This document shows, piece after piece, positions 1-14,433 of a DNA stretch of 64,000 nt. The notes below the pieces were generated by a model that worked only from the letters and a program-made list of their open reading frames with translations, was not told the origin of the DNA and did not search any database. Position 1 is the first letter of the stretch; every line of letters begins with the position of its first letter. Made by a program: the position numbers and the translations under genes. This DNA comes from Pezizomycotina sp. ARF18 (lineage: Eukaryota > Ascomycota). The stretch covers positions 460,811 to 524,810 of the forward strand of contig AZLU01000001.1 in NCBI GenBank assembly GCA_002224055.1, given 5' to 3'.

Positions 1-425
1 AGGTGTAATCCGCCGTAGCATGGGCGATCTCGCACTTATTTTCCAATATCTATACTACATTTTATATATATATATATATATAATATATATCTAGCTATAT
101 GCATATGTATATATAGAAGAAAAAAAGAATATATGTACAAATAATCGAATGAATCACTTTTTTTTTTTTTCCCTCATCTTGTCCTACGATATTATATCTA
201 AAAAAAAAAAAAAAACCAAAACGATAGCCTCCGGTAATACCGAATCCCCAGATATCAAAACGCCATTTTAAAAAGAGATTACAGTTATAGCAAGGACTGC
301 CAACCCCCTCGAAAAAAAAAAAAAAAAAAAAAAGGTCGCGACACTATCACTTCCCACCAGGGCTCTTAGCATCTTTTTTTCTAGGCGTTGAGGTTCAAAA
401 GATTTTAATTTTATTTTTTCGTTTT

Positions 426-2060
426 TTATGAGGAATTGTTGGTTTTTTTGCAAATTCTTTTGCTGTTTTGCGAGCTGTCGGGCGCCCTCTCACCTCGGTA
501 AGTACTCAAGTGCTCAAAAATGGCCACCACGCTTAAAAACCCTGCTTCCCACAACAACCCACCGCCCTTCGTCGCCTCAACGTACCTAACCTCCAAAACC
601 GCCATCGTCTCTTTCCCCCATCGAACACGACGCAACCTCCTCCAGCGTCCTACCCCTTGTCTCCGACAACACAACATACCCCACCGCTCCCCCGACCGCC
701 ACAAGTAACACGTAAACAACGTATACCCTCCACTCCAACTTTTCTCTCAAAACCGGTGTGATAATACCGCAGATGGTGGATGTGATGTAATACACCGAAA
801 AAAGTTTCGTTCGCAGTGGGAAGGGAGTATTTCGAGGATGTAGACGAATGAAAGAGGGGTCAGGAGGGATGAGAAGGTGGAGAGGAGGAAGGAGGATGCG
901 GCGGTGGCGTAGAGGGTGGAAGGACGGGGTGTGTGGGATGATATAGCGGAGAATACTAGGAGAGTGTAAACGATATAAAGACACCCGTTATAGACAGGAG
1001 GAAAAGACGGCGGCGGTATACTTATTAAGTAGCAGCGAGAAAAATAGAGATAGCACGGCGGCGTATGACGACGCTCCGAGTATTATTCCCGAGTTTGTTG
1101 TTTGGTCTGTCGTGGGAGAGAACGTCGGGGTTGCATTGCAGCAGGACGTCAGCACACCCAACACCACCACTATAATAAACCGCCTGGCATTCCCCCCGGA
1201 GAATACCCCCGCGGGATGGAAGAGCTACTGCACTCCGCGATCTCGTCGTACTCGAAGCGCACCAGCTCGTCGTCGACGTCGTTGTTCGCGTGGAACCTCG
1301 AAAGCACGCGGAGCGCTTCCTCCTTCCTGCTCTTGGAGAGGAGTAGCGCGGGCTTCGGGCATTATTAACAGCGACGATAAGGATGCGCAGGGTAATGCGC
1401 AAGCTAGGATACCCCGCACCCCGTCCGCGTCCACCGCGTGCCGTTTCCGAGGAAGGATAATAGAGAGGATACCGCGGCCCCGAAGAATACGGCGGACGAG
1501 AACAGCCCGTGGCGACAACCCTCTGCTTCGGATGCGCTGCTTCGGTCGCTAGGGCCGGCGCGCTGACGCCGGTAAACGCTACTCCGACACCCAGCAATAC
1601 CCCACCGGCTATATTCCCGGCAGTACACACTGCAAAACACCCGCCATCATAGTAATAAACCATCCGATAGCGATACATATTTTACGACCGAAGTAGTCCG
1701 CCACGTACCCCGCCGGTAAAAGCTCGCAGTGCCGATAGCGGCGTTGCGTATAATAACAGCGATGATATTGTCGTTATGGGGGTGGTGGGGGTTGATATGG
1801 GACGAGGAAGGAGGCGGAGAGGAGGAATGTTGAGAGATAGAGGAGGCGGAGGGATGCGTCGCGGGCATGGGGATTTGGTGTAGTTCGGTAACGAGAGGAA
1901 TATGTCGTGGGGCGGTGGGAGGGTGAGTATTGTGGAGGTGGAGGAGAAGGAGGATGTGGTGGAGAGGAGGGGAGGACATCGTTGTCGTGTACGGAAGACG
2001 GCCGTTATGGGTGGTAGGATGTTGGGTGGAGGGAGGGGGAGTTTGCAATTGTTATATATT
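426..2060 (-). CDS. MFS sugar transporter (lactose permease/cellodextrin-type), frameshifted in assembly
   Basis: Proton-coupled sugar uptake at the plasma membrane is the family role. Read downwards on the minus strand, the pieces follow the family order. First comes a VADYFGRK loop (the DxxGRR signature after TM2, near 1690). Next is a TM segment ending SAPALATEAAHPKQR (near 1540). Then comes the central cytoplasmic loop RVLSRFHANNDVDDELVRF (near 1240-1320), which is typical of lactose-permease/cellodextrin transporters and unlike yeast MAL31. Further TM helices follow, and finally the terminal ETRGRTLEEVA motif (near 640; the family has PET, here SET). At least five frame changes are needed; the N-terminal ~100 residues and exact start are unresolved. 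The neighbouring alpha-glucosidase is divergent, which suggests the substrate is an alpha-glucoside. Family assignment is firm; substrate is inferred from context only. Confidence 0.82.
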
Positions 2061-2301
2061 GATGTATGGAAGGTTTGTGGGAAAGGCTATAGGTAGCCTA
2101 GGGAAAGGCTGCTGGCGACCATAACTCCTTCTTCCTTTCGATAACGGAGGGCTTTTTTATCGTTTCGTAAAGGTTGTTGGTGTTTGGAATTCCGTTGGTT
2201 TGTTGATTTGCAATTGTTGATATTTGTTGAGAAAAAAAACTGTAGACCTTTATAAATTTATCGACTCTTCTTCCTGTGATATCGATCGATATTGAATATT
2301 G

Positions 2302-2334
<33 letters not shown>

Positions 2335-3252
2335 AAAGAGGATCTAGACTCAACATATACTCGATACAATACAATAGTAAGAAGAAACGGGCAAAACATC
2401 GTATCTTCCTCATGAAACCCCCATGCGGGCGTAGCAATCAGTTTTTATACAAAAAAGAAAAGAAAAAAAAAGAAAAAATCAAATCCTTGAACACGTCGAC
2501 AATTCAAGGGTGTAAAGGGGGCCGGGGGGGGGGTCCGGTTCTCGCTCGCGCTCGCTTCGCCAAAATACCGTCGGCTGTATACAAAATATCCGTTGTTTGT
2601 ATGGTACGTATACCGTATATGGGTATATGTTTGGCGGGGGTGGTGGATTTGTTACTATTATTTGCCTATAGCCGCCCGGTGATGTATAGCGGGGGTAAAA
2701 AGTCTTTTTGGTCGGGCGCTAAAAGGAAACAAAAAAAAAAAAAAAAAACACTTCTTGCAATTGCCATGATAAATACGGGGAAGGGTAATTTTGGCAAAAT
2801 TCAAACACAACGGTCGGGAGGCTAAAAGAGGGGGGATAAAGTGGAATTTTACAACATTGGGTAAAATACAAAATATACTAACGGATGGGGATAACGTTTG
2901 ACGGTGAATTCTCCATTTGGGAACTCCGACAAGGAACTCGACAATAAGGTTACGAGGGAAGAAACATACATGTCGGGCGCCGCTAGCTAGTGATGTGCAC
3001 ACAGGTCCACCAGGTCCACAGGACTGTTTATCAAAAAGTGTGGGGTGTTGGCGGGGGCGCGATAAACCTCCGCCGCAATATAGAAATTTTTGCTGGGGCA
3101 GAACAAAATATGCACTCAAGCGGAATATTTTTCTGTAGACAGTTAAAAAGCAAAAATCGCGAAATCCTATAACTCAACAATGAGAAAAAAAAAACAGAAA
3201 AATTTTTCTTCGAGTGGCTTGCATATATAGAATGTAAGACACGCGGCCGTTG

Positions 3253-3293
<41 letters not shown>

Positions 3294-4310
3294 GATCCGG
3301 AATGTTCGGCAGTCGGTGAATTTTTTTTTTTTTTTTTTTTTCGTTGAACTGTCGATATCGGATGTCGTGCGGCGTGGCATATGCACTTCTTTTTGTTCTA
3401 TACTGTTCTATCCTTCTATTTCGTTTTCGTTCCCTTCCATTGTTACACAACACATTCCATAAGGTATTTCAGCCCAGGAATTGCCTATCGAGACAATCTC
3501 ATTGTATCGCACCCATGGTAAACTTTCATCCGGTAGACATTTTCTCCAGCGATGATCCCGGCATCTCGGATAATCCACGACAAAATACCAAGTCTTTTAA
3601 GTCCTCGGTGTCATTCTCGGCGACGATCTCGGAAGCATTATCGGCTTATCGTAAGCGAGTGTAGAGCGGATTTGCGTGTTATTTATTAACCCCAATTAAT
3701 TCAAACGTCATATTGTAGTAGTAACCTTTAGCTTGGGAGTTTTGAAATTTTCTCCACGATCTTCAGACCGGCAAGGCGGCAGTGGTCTTCAGCAAGGGAG
3801 GGAAAAAAAAAACTTTCTTCATGATTCATGACGATACTGAAGAGTCTTCGAGAAAAAAAAAAGGCTGAAATCGAAGGCTGAGAATTTCTTTTTTCCAATG
3901 GAATAAGGACGTCGACTTGTAGCCCTGCAACCTGCAAGGAACAATTTAGCGAAAGCCGGTGCGTGTTAATCACGTGCAGCTAGCTAGCTAGCTGCGGGGG
4001 AGTCAAATTGGCTCAGATAGAGAAAAAATCAATCAATCAATTCAACTAAGTTGGCTATTATCCCGGGTGGGCTGCATATCCTCAACCTTTCGCCTGTTTA
4101 GCCACCGTCAACTTGTTTCGACTGCATATGCATGAACCAATTGACATCCCAGAACATTCTCAAATTATTAAAGGGTCCGGACCTATCACGTCCAGATCGT
4201 CGTCGAATCTTTCAAGTAAATTTGTAATCCTTGCGAGGTAGGTCACTGTTCGAGCAATTGCGAACCTTAAGACTCCACCTCTCGAGCTCCACTTCTTCGT
4301 CTTGCCTCCG

Positions 4311-4343
<33 letters not shown>

Positions 4344-4443
4344 AGCTCACGATCGTCGTCCATCTTCCTACACGATACTTCCCCACGGCTTATAAATCCC
4401 ACGTCTCCCTTCTCTATCCCGTATTCTCTCCCTTCCTGCTACA
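2061..4443. promoter_or_regulatory. Bidirectional promoter region between permease and alpha-glucosidase
   Basis: This 2.4-kb divergent intergenic region has no convincing gene; the open frames in it are poly-Lys/poly-Phe translations of homopolymers. It contains poly(A) runs near 2302-2333, 3257-3288 and 4311-4340, the last about 100 bp upstream of the glucosidase ATG. A TATA-like element (tataaat, 4391-4397) lies about 50 bp before that ATG. An array of four CGG triplets lies at 3606-3644. Poly(dA:dT) tracts commonly exclude nucleosomes in fungal promoters, so the region plausibly serves both genes. Confidence 0.6.
3606..3644 (+). promoter_or_regulatory. Four CGG half-sites at 12-bp period (CGG-N9-CGG x3)
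   Basis: CGG occurs at 3606-3608, 3618-3620, 3630-3632 and 3642-3644, each separated by exactly nine bases of unrelated sequence. Zn2Cys6 dimers recognise spaced CGG triplets, and CGG-N9-CGG-type direct sites are known for yeast MAL activators. A MAL-activator-like Zn2Cys6 gene lies 3.2 kb away in the same cluster. Binding is inferred and not shown. Confidence 0.55.
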
Positions 4444-6335
<1,892 letters not shown>

Positions 6336-6886
6336 AAGAGAGAAAAGGTGGGAGGTATAGATGCCTTTATAGAGAGGGAGATACCATTTCATAAGTAGAT
6401 AAAAAGTTAAGTAGAAGGCAGTAGTCACATTAATAGAAAGTGCTTCTTATTTGTCCATAAGTCATCGTCTCACTGCGATCGGGGAAATGTCAAAACTTGG
6501 TCGTATGCAATGCTCGTGGATTTTGGCAATCACTATAAGAAGAAGAAGAAAGAAGAAGAAACGATTTTGGTGATAAAAGAGATCGTAATCTGTATATATA
6601 TTTTTGTATTTATAAGTATTACCCTTCATGATTAGCAAGAAACTGTTTTCCTCGCTCCGTTATACTAGCTATTAGTTGCGGTAGTCTGTGCTGATTAACT
6701 ACAGGAAAGCTCACTTACTATCCGAGCTCCGTTTTTGAGAACAAAATGAACAGGAAAGAGAATAGTGAAAAAAAAAAAAATTTTTTTTCAAAAGGATATC
6801 AAACTCCAGTAAAAAAAACCCCACAGCAATACCCGGATAGATATATATACAAAAAAGAATAGGTATCTTAAAAAAATTTTTTACTG
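6336..6886. other. Convergent 3' intergenic region
   Basis: This lies between the 3' ends of the glucosidase and the regulator. It has a GAA-rich purine stretch (6537-6562) and an A13/T8 run at 6768-6788. No gene was seen; presumably it holds both polyadenylation regions. Confidence 0.5.
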
Positions 6887-9320
6887 CTACTCCACGTCCT
6901 TAATCCACGTCGTCACAGCGGCCCTATTCCCACCGGCTCCCGTCCACTCATTCCTAACGTCCGCCATGATCTCGTCCGTCCAATCCACGCCCGAGCTATC
7001 GACGTAAATACCCGGACTTCCCGAATTACTCCTCCTCCCTTCACCATCACCCGTGACCATATTATAATCGCCCTGCATACCAACTAAGCGCGGATCGCTA
7101 ACTCGTACTTCCATACTACCGAAATTCGGAACGGGACTCGAAGGGTCAGACCGGGAATTACTGTTAGTATCGCTGAACTTCGGCGATGGCGTGTTGTTGT
7201 TATTGCTGGCGTGGTTGGGTCGGGTTGCCACGTATACTCCGCCCCCGAGAATTCCGGTAGTACGTCGACCACGTCGTTGTCTTCCATCGGTGTACAGTGC
7301 ACGTGGTGCGAACCCGGCTCTGCCGCGAAGCCACGGTTAATATTAGGTAGCGACGGAACTTGCGCACTACCATCGGTGTTTTCAGCTTGTGTTTGTGATT
7401 GGTGTTGTTGTTTGTTTTCGTCGCGTCGGGCAACTCCAAAAACCGATCGCATCCGGGTTCATTCACTAGCAACTGCGACGCTTTGTTCTTGATTATGTTT
7501 ATGAGGGTCGGATTACCGCCGCGGAAGTTTACCATTAGGTCGAAGAGGCTTTTTAGGTAATCGCGGGGTCCGAAGCGCATTGTTCCGCCGTAGGAGGTTG
7601 TTGCGGGGTTTGTTGTCGTGGAGGGAGTAGTGGTGGAGGTTGAGGTTTCATTTGCGGGACGCAGAGGATGACGTCGGCGAGGAGTTTGTTACTTCGAAGA
7701 GTTTTAGTTCCTAAAAAAAAAAAAAAAGACCGCAATGTTAGTATCTGGTTTTTCATCTTCAAGCATATCGAGGGGAAAGAGATTGAGGGGAAGACATACC
7801 ATCCAGGCCCATGACACTCGACATTCTCCCTCGTAACAGTCCCCAACAATCCCAAAGATCACCCGCAACCTCCGCCGGAAACCCCATGCTCATCCCCTCA
7901 CTTTTTCCCCCACTACTACTTAAAAACCCGTGGCTCATCGCAACCTGCCACACCAGCGTCCTCATCCAGTGCTTCGTAATTAAAATGTCGGTCTTCTGCG
8001 TCTCGTTTATGGCGGATTCGTCGGGTGATACTAGCGAGAGTTTCAGCTGCATCGCTTCGAGGAGGTCTTTGGAGCAGGAGAAGCGGTCGCCGGAGATCCA
8101 CGCGTCGATTACGGATTGGTCGAAGGATGCGAAGAGCTGGACGAGGTTCATGAAGCCGACGAGGAGGGGTTCGTGGGTGGCGTTGAAGGAGGGCATGGAG
8201 ATTGTGTTGCGGAGGACGAAGGGCATGTCGTGGACCATCGTGTGGCCGCTAATGAAATTGTCAGCGTATGACCATTACCTTATACCTAAGGAAGAAAATA
8301 TAACGGGAATAGATATTAGGAAGGGAAAAGGCTAACCGCTCAGTAATAAACAATAACCAGAAAACCCTCCGCTTGAACATCTCCTCCTTCGCGTCCATAC
8401 CGTCGTACGTCCGCTCCCTATCCAACCGTAAAACCTGAACGTAACTGACCGCCTCCCGCAAATAAAGCGTCGCAGTAACGTACTTCTTCTTATTCTCAAA
8501 GTAAACGTGTAAAAACAACCCCATGAGCACGCTATTCGTGCTCGGCCGCTCCGCCAACCCAAACTTCCTCCGCAATTTCAACGCTTCCGCCGCAAGTCTA
8601 TCCGAAGAAACCAATATTTCCCCTCCCTGCTCCGCATCTCGGTGCGTCCACGGCGGTAACTGTAACTGCTCCATCGTCGCGCACGCCATCGTTATCGCGA
8701 GCAGTATACTCCGGGTCTAACGGTCGCTCTTTTAATCGCGCCAGCAGCTCCTTGTGGTTTATTATCGGCCATGTCGGGTATAGCCTGTGGTGGAATATTT
8801 CGAGGTAGATGGCTAGTACGGAGACGGGAAAGTGCGGCTCAAACGTCCTCCGCGATGCGGAAGATGTGGTAGACGACCCACCCAGTTCGAATTCTAATTC
8901 GTCGGTCTCGTACCCGTCGTCCCTGCGTAATCTGTTGTGCCGTCTCGATTCGAAGCTATCTAGTCTTTCTGGCGTCGATGGCATGCTGATACTGAAACCC
9001 GAGGGGCTGGACGGACTATCGCCGGAGTCGTCGTAGTAGTTGGGATTGGACGTCGGTGGCTGTGGTTGTTGCTGTGGTTGCTGTTGCTGTGGTTGCTGTT
9101 GCTGTTGCTGTGGTTGTAAGCCGCCAGCCAGCTTACTAAACTCGATCTGCGTCTTGTGGATCTGCTGTATAGTCTTCTGGTGAGGCTTCCTGGGACCGCC
9201 CTTGCGCAGAGCCTTGAGGAACGTGCATGATAGCCCCGCTTTCACGCAGGCTCGACAGGGTTGCGTTCCCTCGCAGCGGATCTTACGGATCGAGCAGCCG
9301 TCGCAGGCTCGTTTAGGCAT
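6887..9320 (-). CDS. malR: Zn2Cys6 transcription factor, MAL-activator-like
   Basis: Predicted nuclear activator of the adjoining sugar genes. The N-terminus is a Zn2Cys6 cluster with six cysteines (motif starts CDGCSIRKIRCEG), directly followed by LKALRKGGPRKP, which resembles the linker of yeast MAL activators. Then come a Gln/Pro-rich tract (near 9050-9110), an acidic/Ser-rich stretch, and the fungal-specific regulatory domain: HRLYPTWPIINHKELLARL near 8750, then an alpha-helical region through 7800. A low-complexity Asn/Ser-rich tail ends at 6887. Two introns fit GT..AG on the minus strand: about 8249-8336, and one ending near 7711 behind a long pyrimidine run. Frameshifts occur near 8690, 7650, 7380 and 7230. 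The gene is convergent with the glucosidase. A CGG-N8-CGG pair upstream suggests autoregulation or AmyR-type input. Confidence 0.87.
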
Positions 9321-9460
9321 CGTCTATACGTTTTTGTGAAAACAGTCTCGTGAGGCAGGCAGTGTTTAGAGAAAGAAAGAAAGAAAGAAAGGTAAAAAGG
9401 GAATAGTGAGAGATTCTAGTTCCAGAATTGCAAGTAAAGTGAGGGATTAATGTATGTAAA

Positions 9461-9474
9461 CGGAGGATACTCGG
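9461..9474. promoter_or_regulatory. CGG-N8-CGG site in the regulator promoter
   Basis: CGG triplets at 9461-9463 and 9472-9474 are separated by eight bases, the spacing of AmyR-type Zn2Cys6 sites. They lie about 140 bp upstream of the regulator's start codon at 9320. A TATA-like tatataaag lies near 9541. The function is inferred from spacing only. Confidence 0.4.
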
Positions 9475-12400
9475 TGGAAGTATAAATAGATAAGAGGGGA
9501 AAGGAGGAGAAGCGAAATGATCAGGAGTCGATTGACTTGTATATATAAAGAGGAGGTCCTTTTTGGGTCGTGTGTGTGTGTGAATGAGGTATAGCAAGTA
9601 AATTCATACGCAAGGCACTATGAAATAATCAATATGTATGTGGCGACAGGAAAAAAGGTGGGAGGATACTCCGGGTTCTGCGGTGGGGGGAATATAGTAG
9701 TCAAATATTACTTTATAAGTGCCCAGTATTTTATGCTACTGCTGCTAGTGACTCTAAAAAAGCGGCAAAGAGCGGAGAATGCTTCAAAACATCCGCCGTC
9801 TATCGATAATGACCAGGAGATAAGTAACTTTCATGAGGACGGAATTGTAAGACCAGGTCATATGTATGAGAGGGAAAGACGTTTAGGAAAAAGGTCGAGG
9901 CTAGGAAGAAGGAGGACAGCCGTGAGACATTTTTGCTGTAAGACATACTTTCAAGATCTCGTGTAATGTCGGATCGTGTGCATGGTTCAAGGGGTCATGT
10001 CCGACGAAGTAGGGGAGAGTTATGAAGGGAAAAAAAAAAAAAAAAAAAAATAACAGATACGGACATTGCATCAAGACGCATCTCGAGTTTTTCATCCCGC
10101 GGGATCGCAGAAAAAAAAAAAGAAAAGAAAACCCCAGAACAAACAAAAATAAAATAGCCAACGTCATGTCATGTCAATGTCAACGTCAATAACAGAATCT
10201 CTTGGATTTGGGGAAAAGGAGGAGCGGAGGAGGAATTTGGTTTTGGGGCGGCACAACGATTTCGATGTGGGCTGCAGGATGTACTTGATGGTCGTTGGTG
10301 CACCTCAATTACCCTTTTCTGCCATACCGACGTTTTGTTAGTCCCCTTCCTTGTAGGCGAAGAGTTTTTGTCGGTAAGAATTGGTGTCACAGCCTCACAG
10401 GTGGGTGGCGGGTTTGCCATACCAGGAAATATCTTGGGTTCCCCAAATTTTTTTTGCTGGCCGTTTGCCTATCCAGCGCTTTGCTTCAAGATTCCAAAAG
10501 GTTGGCGCTCGTGTAAAAAGAGGAAGTGGACGACGAATGGATACCGGTAGATATCTGCATGCAAATGCAGCCCGAGCCCAGGGAAGACCGCAGTTGGAGA
10601 CTTAGCTGGCGGCTGGTAAGAAACCAAGTCACGTCCTCATAAAATGAAGAATTGATGATCCGGCTATCGCTCCTCTTTCTTATTCCTTTCATCGAGATCC
10701 AAGGAAGATTGATCTGTTGGTATCTGCAATGCAGGCAGCCAGGGCTATATTCCCCTGACTCTTGGCCACGGAAAGAAGAAAACAAAAATGGCGATATATT
10801 TTTGTCCGTGGAAACAAAATCACAAAAGAGTCATAGCGCAAGAGAAAAATTTTGTTTCCCCGCAAAATGTTTTTTCTCTTGCCAGCAGTCGCTTGAGGAA
10901 TTTTCCGGCGGAACAAAACTAAAGTGGGTTTTTTTTTTTTTTTTTTTTTTTTTTTGCAATTTCCAACTTCCATATCGGCTTTTGCCGTACAACAGCCTCA
11001 TCAATCCTTCCTATCCTCCTCCTGATAACGAAACACCTCTGTCTGCTGAGAGCATTCCGCCCTCCGCGGAAAAACCACAGGTTCGCCGTAGAGATAAGTA
11101 AACTGGTGAAATCGAATGTCGTCGCAGTCTGTAAGCCTTGCCAGCGCTCGTATTAAGACTCAAGACAAATGAAAACTTTAAAATCGACTGCCCTGATGAG
11201 GCAGTGTTTCCCGACGCCCTCCACGCACCGTTGCAGGGTTTAAAAAAAAATGGGAATGGGGAATAAAAAGCGGCGTGGAGATCGTTGTAGCTTGCCAGTA
11301 TTAATTCCTATGGCGCCGTTGCTAGGATGATGCCGGTAGCCGCAGAGCATGAAACTATACTAGAAAATATAGGAAAATTTGGATTCGTCAGCTCGCCAAT
11401 CCCAGGCATCTATGGTTCTGTGCCGTCGTAGCCTTGTAGAATTGTTCCATGGAACATGGAATAAGATGCAGTCTCGGTCTGTAACGTCAGAAAGGCTGGT
11501 TCGGTCGAGAGATAGCTGAGGCGACCTCGGTATGAACAGGTCCCCTGGTAGGGCGTTAGGCTCTGCTGAAAACTATATTGTGGTTTGTCCACCAACCCTA
11601 TCAGCACCCGGTTAATACGAACAGGAAATTTTGAATGAAAGAGGGAGGCCAGAAATTTCCGGCGATAACTGAGAAAAGCAATGTGGGATGTAGGGCGAAC
11701 GGAGAGTTTTTTCGACAAAAGGAAACAAAAACAGTGGATGTTTACTTAACGGGTTTTCCGCGATCATGCCGCTGCGAGTCGTTATCACAAAGATCCCCCA
11801 CTTGGGAAGCGACGCTCCACCTTTTGTGCCCTGGGATTGCCACCATACATGACCCCTCGAGACGAGGACCGCCGCTGTGTCATCGACACCACCCTTTGAG
11901 GCCGGATATAGACGAGACAACCTCGGGAGTTTCTAAAATACTTAGATTTGCGCGGAAAGACGTCTTGGAACTTCCTGCCGCAGTAAGTCTCTTCCGGTGA
12001 CAGGGGAAATAAGCTGCATATCTTGAAACCGAACGTGACGAAGAAGAAAGGATCGAACGATGATGTCCAAAGGAGATGGATGATGAGGAAAGAAGGATGA
12101 CGACTGAAGAATGAATGAAGTTGATCGTGAAGAGGTTGAAAGGAAGGGAGGGTTTGAAGCCTTGTTAGAGAGAGCCGCAGAACTTGAAGCAATAATAAAA
12201 TAGGAAAAGTAAATAATAATAATAATAAATAATAATAATAATAATATACCATTTGAATTTTAAGCTAATTTCGCCTAAAGAGGGAATATTGGCACTTAGC
12301 GGCGGTATTACCCGATTAGAATAATTAGCAATATTGAAAATAAAAAAATTATTCCCCAGCCAGCTAATTAGAGCTTTGAAAATTTGACTCAAAAGGCGAC

Positions 12401-12532
12401 CAATCACCGAACAAAGCTCAAACCACCCCCAAGCTTATCTCGACCTCAACGATCATCCACCAAAAGCTTGGTAGCTCTACCCCATACAGCTCAAGCATCT
12501 AATAGTTAAATTCACAAAGGTCTGAGACCGTC
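9475..12532. other. Gene-free 3-kb intergenic region
   Basis: I see no supportable gene. The region has poly(A) at 10029-10050, poly(T) at 10927-10955 and an (ATA/AAT)n stretch near 12217-12247. Short open frames here lack family signatures or codon bias. The last ~100 bp before 12533 should hold the synthetase promoter. Confidence 0.5.
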
Positions 12533-13714
12533 ATGGCAGACCTACCGACTCAGATCCTCCAAGCTCTCGATGCTTCCTCCTCTTCGCAGATCACCTCCGA
12601 GGAGTCCTTCCCGGACGTCGATCCCACCGTCCTGCGCGGCGCCGTAGACTCGCTCTCCTCGAAGGAGATGATAACGTATGAGACCAAGGAGCAAGAATAC
12701 TACGTCTTAACCTCCGAGGGCAAGCAGATCGTAGACGAAGGCTCTCACGAAGCGAAGGTTTTCGAGGCTGTTGCGAAGGAGCTGGAAGGGTTGAAGATTT
12801 CGGATTTATCGGTGCGAAACAGCTCACTCTTGGCTTACAGGTGGAGGTTTTAGCTCAAGGAGAGAGCGTTTGAGCTAACCTTCTAAGACAGAGCGTTGTA
12901 GGAGCTGCATCGGCAAAGATCGGACAGTCGAGGCTTTCAAAGAAGGGTGGATCAAGAAGGATAAGGACAGGCTTGTTAAGAATGTATGCCGTTATTAGCT
13001 CCTTTGTCCTGCCTCGGTACCAGCTTTCAAAAATGGGTAGCGGGCTGATAACTGTTGGAACAGGTCGACTCGATCACAGATACGACGCGCGCGGATCTAC
13101 AGAAGATACAAGACACCAAGGCTCACCCGGATAAACCGTCGTCGCCGAGCTGAAGAAGCGCAAGCTAATCAGCCCTCATAAGCGGGTGACATACGTCGTC
13201 AAGAAGGGACCCCGTTTCCAGCTGGAGGTTATCAAGGAGTACACGGATCTGGATGTTGACATGCTGCAAAGGTAAGTTAAATATTGGGTTATAGCTCAAA
13301 GTCTTCCCCCCCTCCCCCCTTTTTTTTTTATTTGGTAACGATTAGTGCTGCAGAAGGCTAATTTCTATTTAGTGATGCATGGGAGAAGCTGCATTTCAAA
13401 CCATACAACCTGAAAGCGCTTGGCGCGCCTCCTGCCTCGGGAGCTCTACATCCGCGTAAGGGCTAATGAAACAGCTCCTTCACAAATCTCTAATTGAAAG
13501 CTTTTATAGTTCTGATAGCTTATCCTTCCCGGCTGTTTAGTTATGAAGGTCCGACACGAATTCCGAAATATCTTCTTCGAAATGGGCTTCACGGAAATGC
13601 AACGAACCAGTAAGCTTTCACCTTTCTCCGCTAATTCTAACTACCACTAACTAGCCATTCAGGTTCGTCGAATCCGGCTTCTGGAACTTCGACACCCTCT
13701 ACGTCCCGCAGCAG

Positions 13715-13745
<31 letters not shown>

Positions 13746-14433
13746 ACATCTCTGACCCCGCCAAAGCCGACTACCCCCGCGACCCGCAGACGGGAGAGAA
13801 GCTGGAGGAGTACTGGGAGAACATCCGCGCCGTGCACCAGGACGGCGCCTTCGGATCCCTCGGCTACCGCTACCCTGGCAGTCCGACGAAGCCCTCCGCC
13901 TCGTCCTCCGCACGCACACGACGGCTACCTCCGCCGCCATGCTCTACCAGCTCGCCAAAACCCTAAACCCGCTCGCTACTTCTCTATCGACGCGTCTTCC
14001 GCAACGAAACCGTCGACGCGACTCACCTGGCGGAGTTCCACCAGGTCGAGGGTGTCATCGCGGACTACGATTTAACCCTCGGCGACCTCATCGGTTTCCT
14101 GAACGAGTTCTTTTTGAAGATGGGTGTCAAGAGGCTCAGATTCAAGCCCGCGTATAACCCATACACGGAACCGAGTATGGAGATTTCAGCTACCACGACG
14201 GGTTGAAGAAGTGGGTAGAGATCGGTAACAGCGGCATGTTCAGGCCGGAGATGTTGGAGAGCATGGGATTCAAGAAGGGGATGAGGGCCCACGGGTTCGG
14301 ATTATCCCTCGAGAGGCCGACGATGATTAAATACGGCGTTTCGAATATTAGGGAGCTGCTGGGTCACAAGGTCAACTTAAACTTCATCGAGTCGAATCCG
14401 GCTGTTAGGTTGGATAAGAACGTTGCGCCATGA
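12533..14433 (+). CDS. FRS2: Cytosolic phenylalanyl-tRNA synthetase alpha subunit
   Basis: Attaches phenylalanine to tRNA-Phe as the catalytic subunit of the alpha2beta2 cytosolic enzyme. The N-terminal winged-helix region begins at the ATG at 12533. The class II core shows motif 2 (VFRNE followed by [11 protein letters not shown]) and motif 3 ([13 protein letters not shown], near 14300). Five introns fit GT..AG and keep the reading: 12812-12891, 12984-13063, 13272-13372, 13456-13540 and 13610-13662. Six exon sites each lack one base relative to the expected frame (near 12946, 13140, 13878, 13968, 13991 and 14186), mostly in runs of two to four identical bases. The gene is essential and single-copy in fungi, so these are almost certainly assembly errors. 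The length otherwise matches the family (~500 residues). Confidence 0.97.

Noticed and set aside
2292-3450. Open frames rich in Lys or Phe
   Set aside because: They are translations of poly(A)/poly(T) tracts, with no protein-like remainder.
10652-11101. A 149-codon plus-strand frame
   Set aside because: It includes a poly-Phe stretch from a T-run, lacks family similarity and has no supporting intron or start context.
12533-14433. Pseudogene status of the phenylalanyl-tRNA synthetase gene
   Set aside because: The gene is essential, motifs and introns are intact, and every break fits a single-base loss; assembly error is a better explanation.
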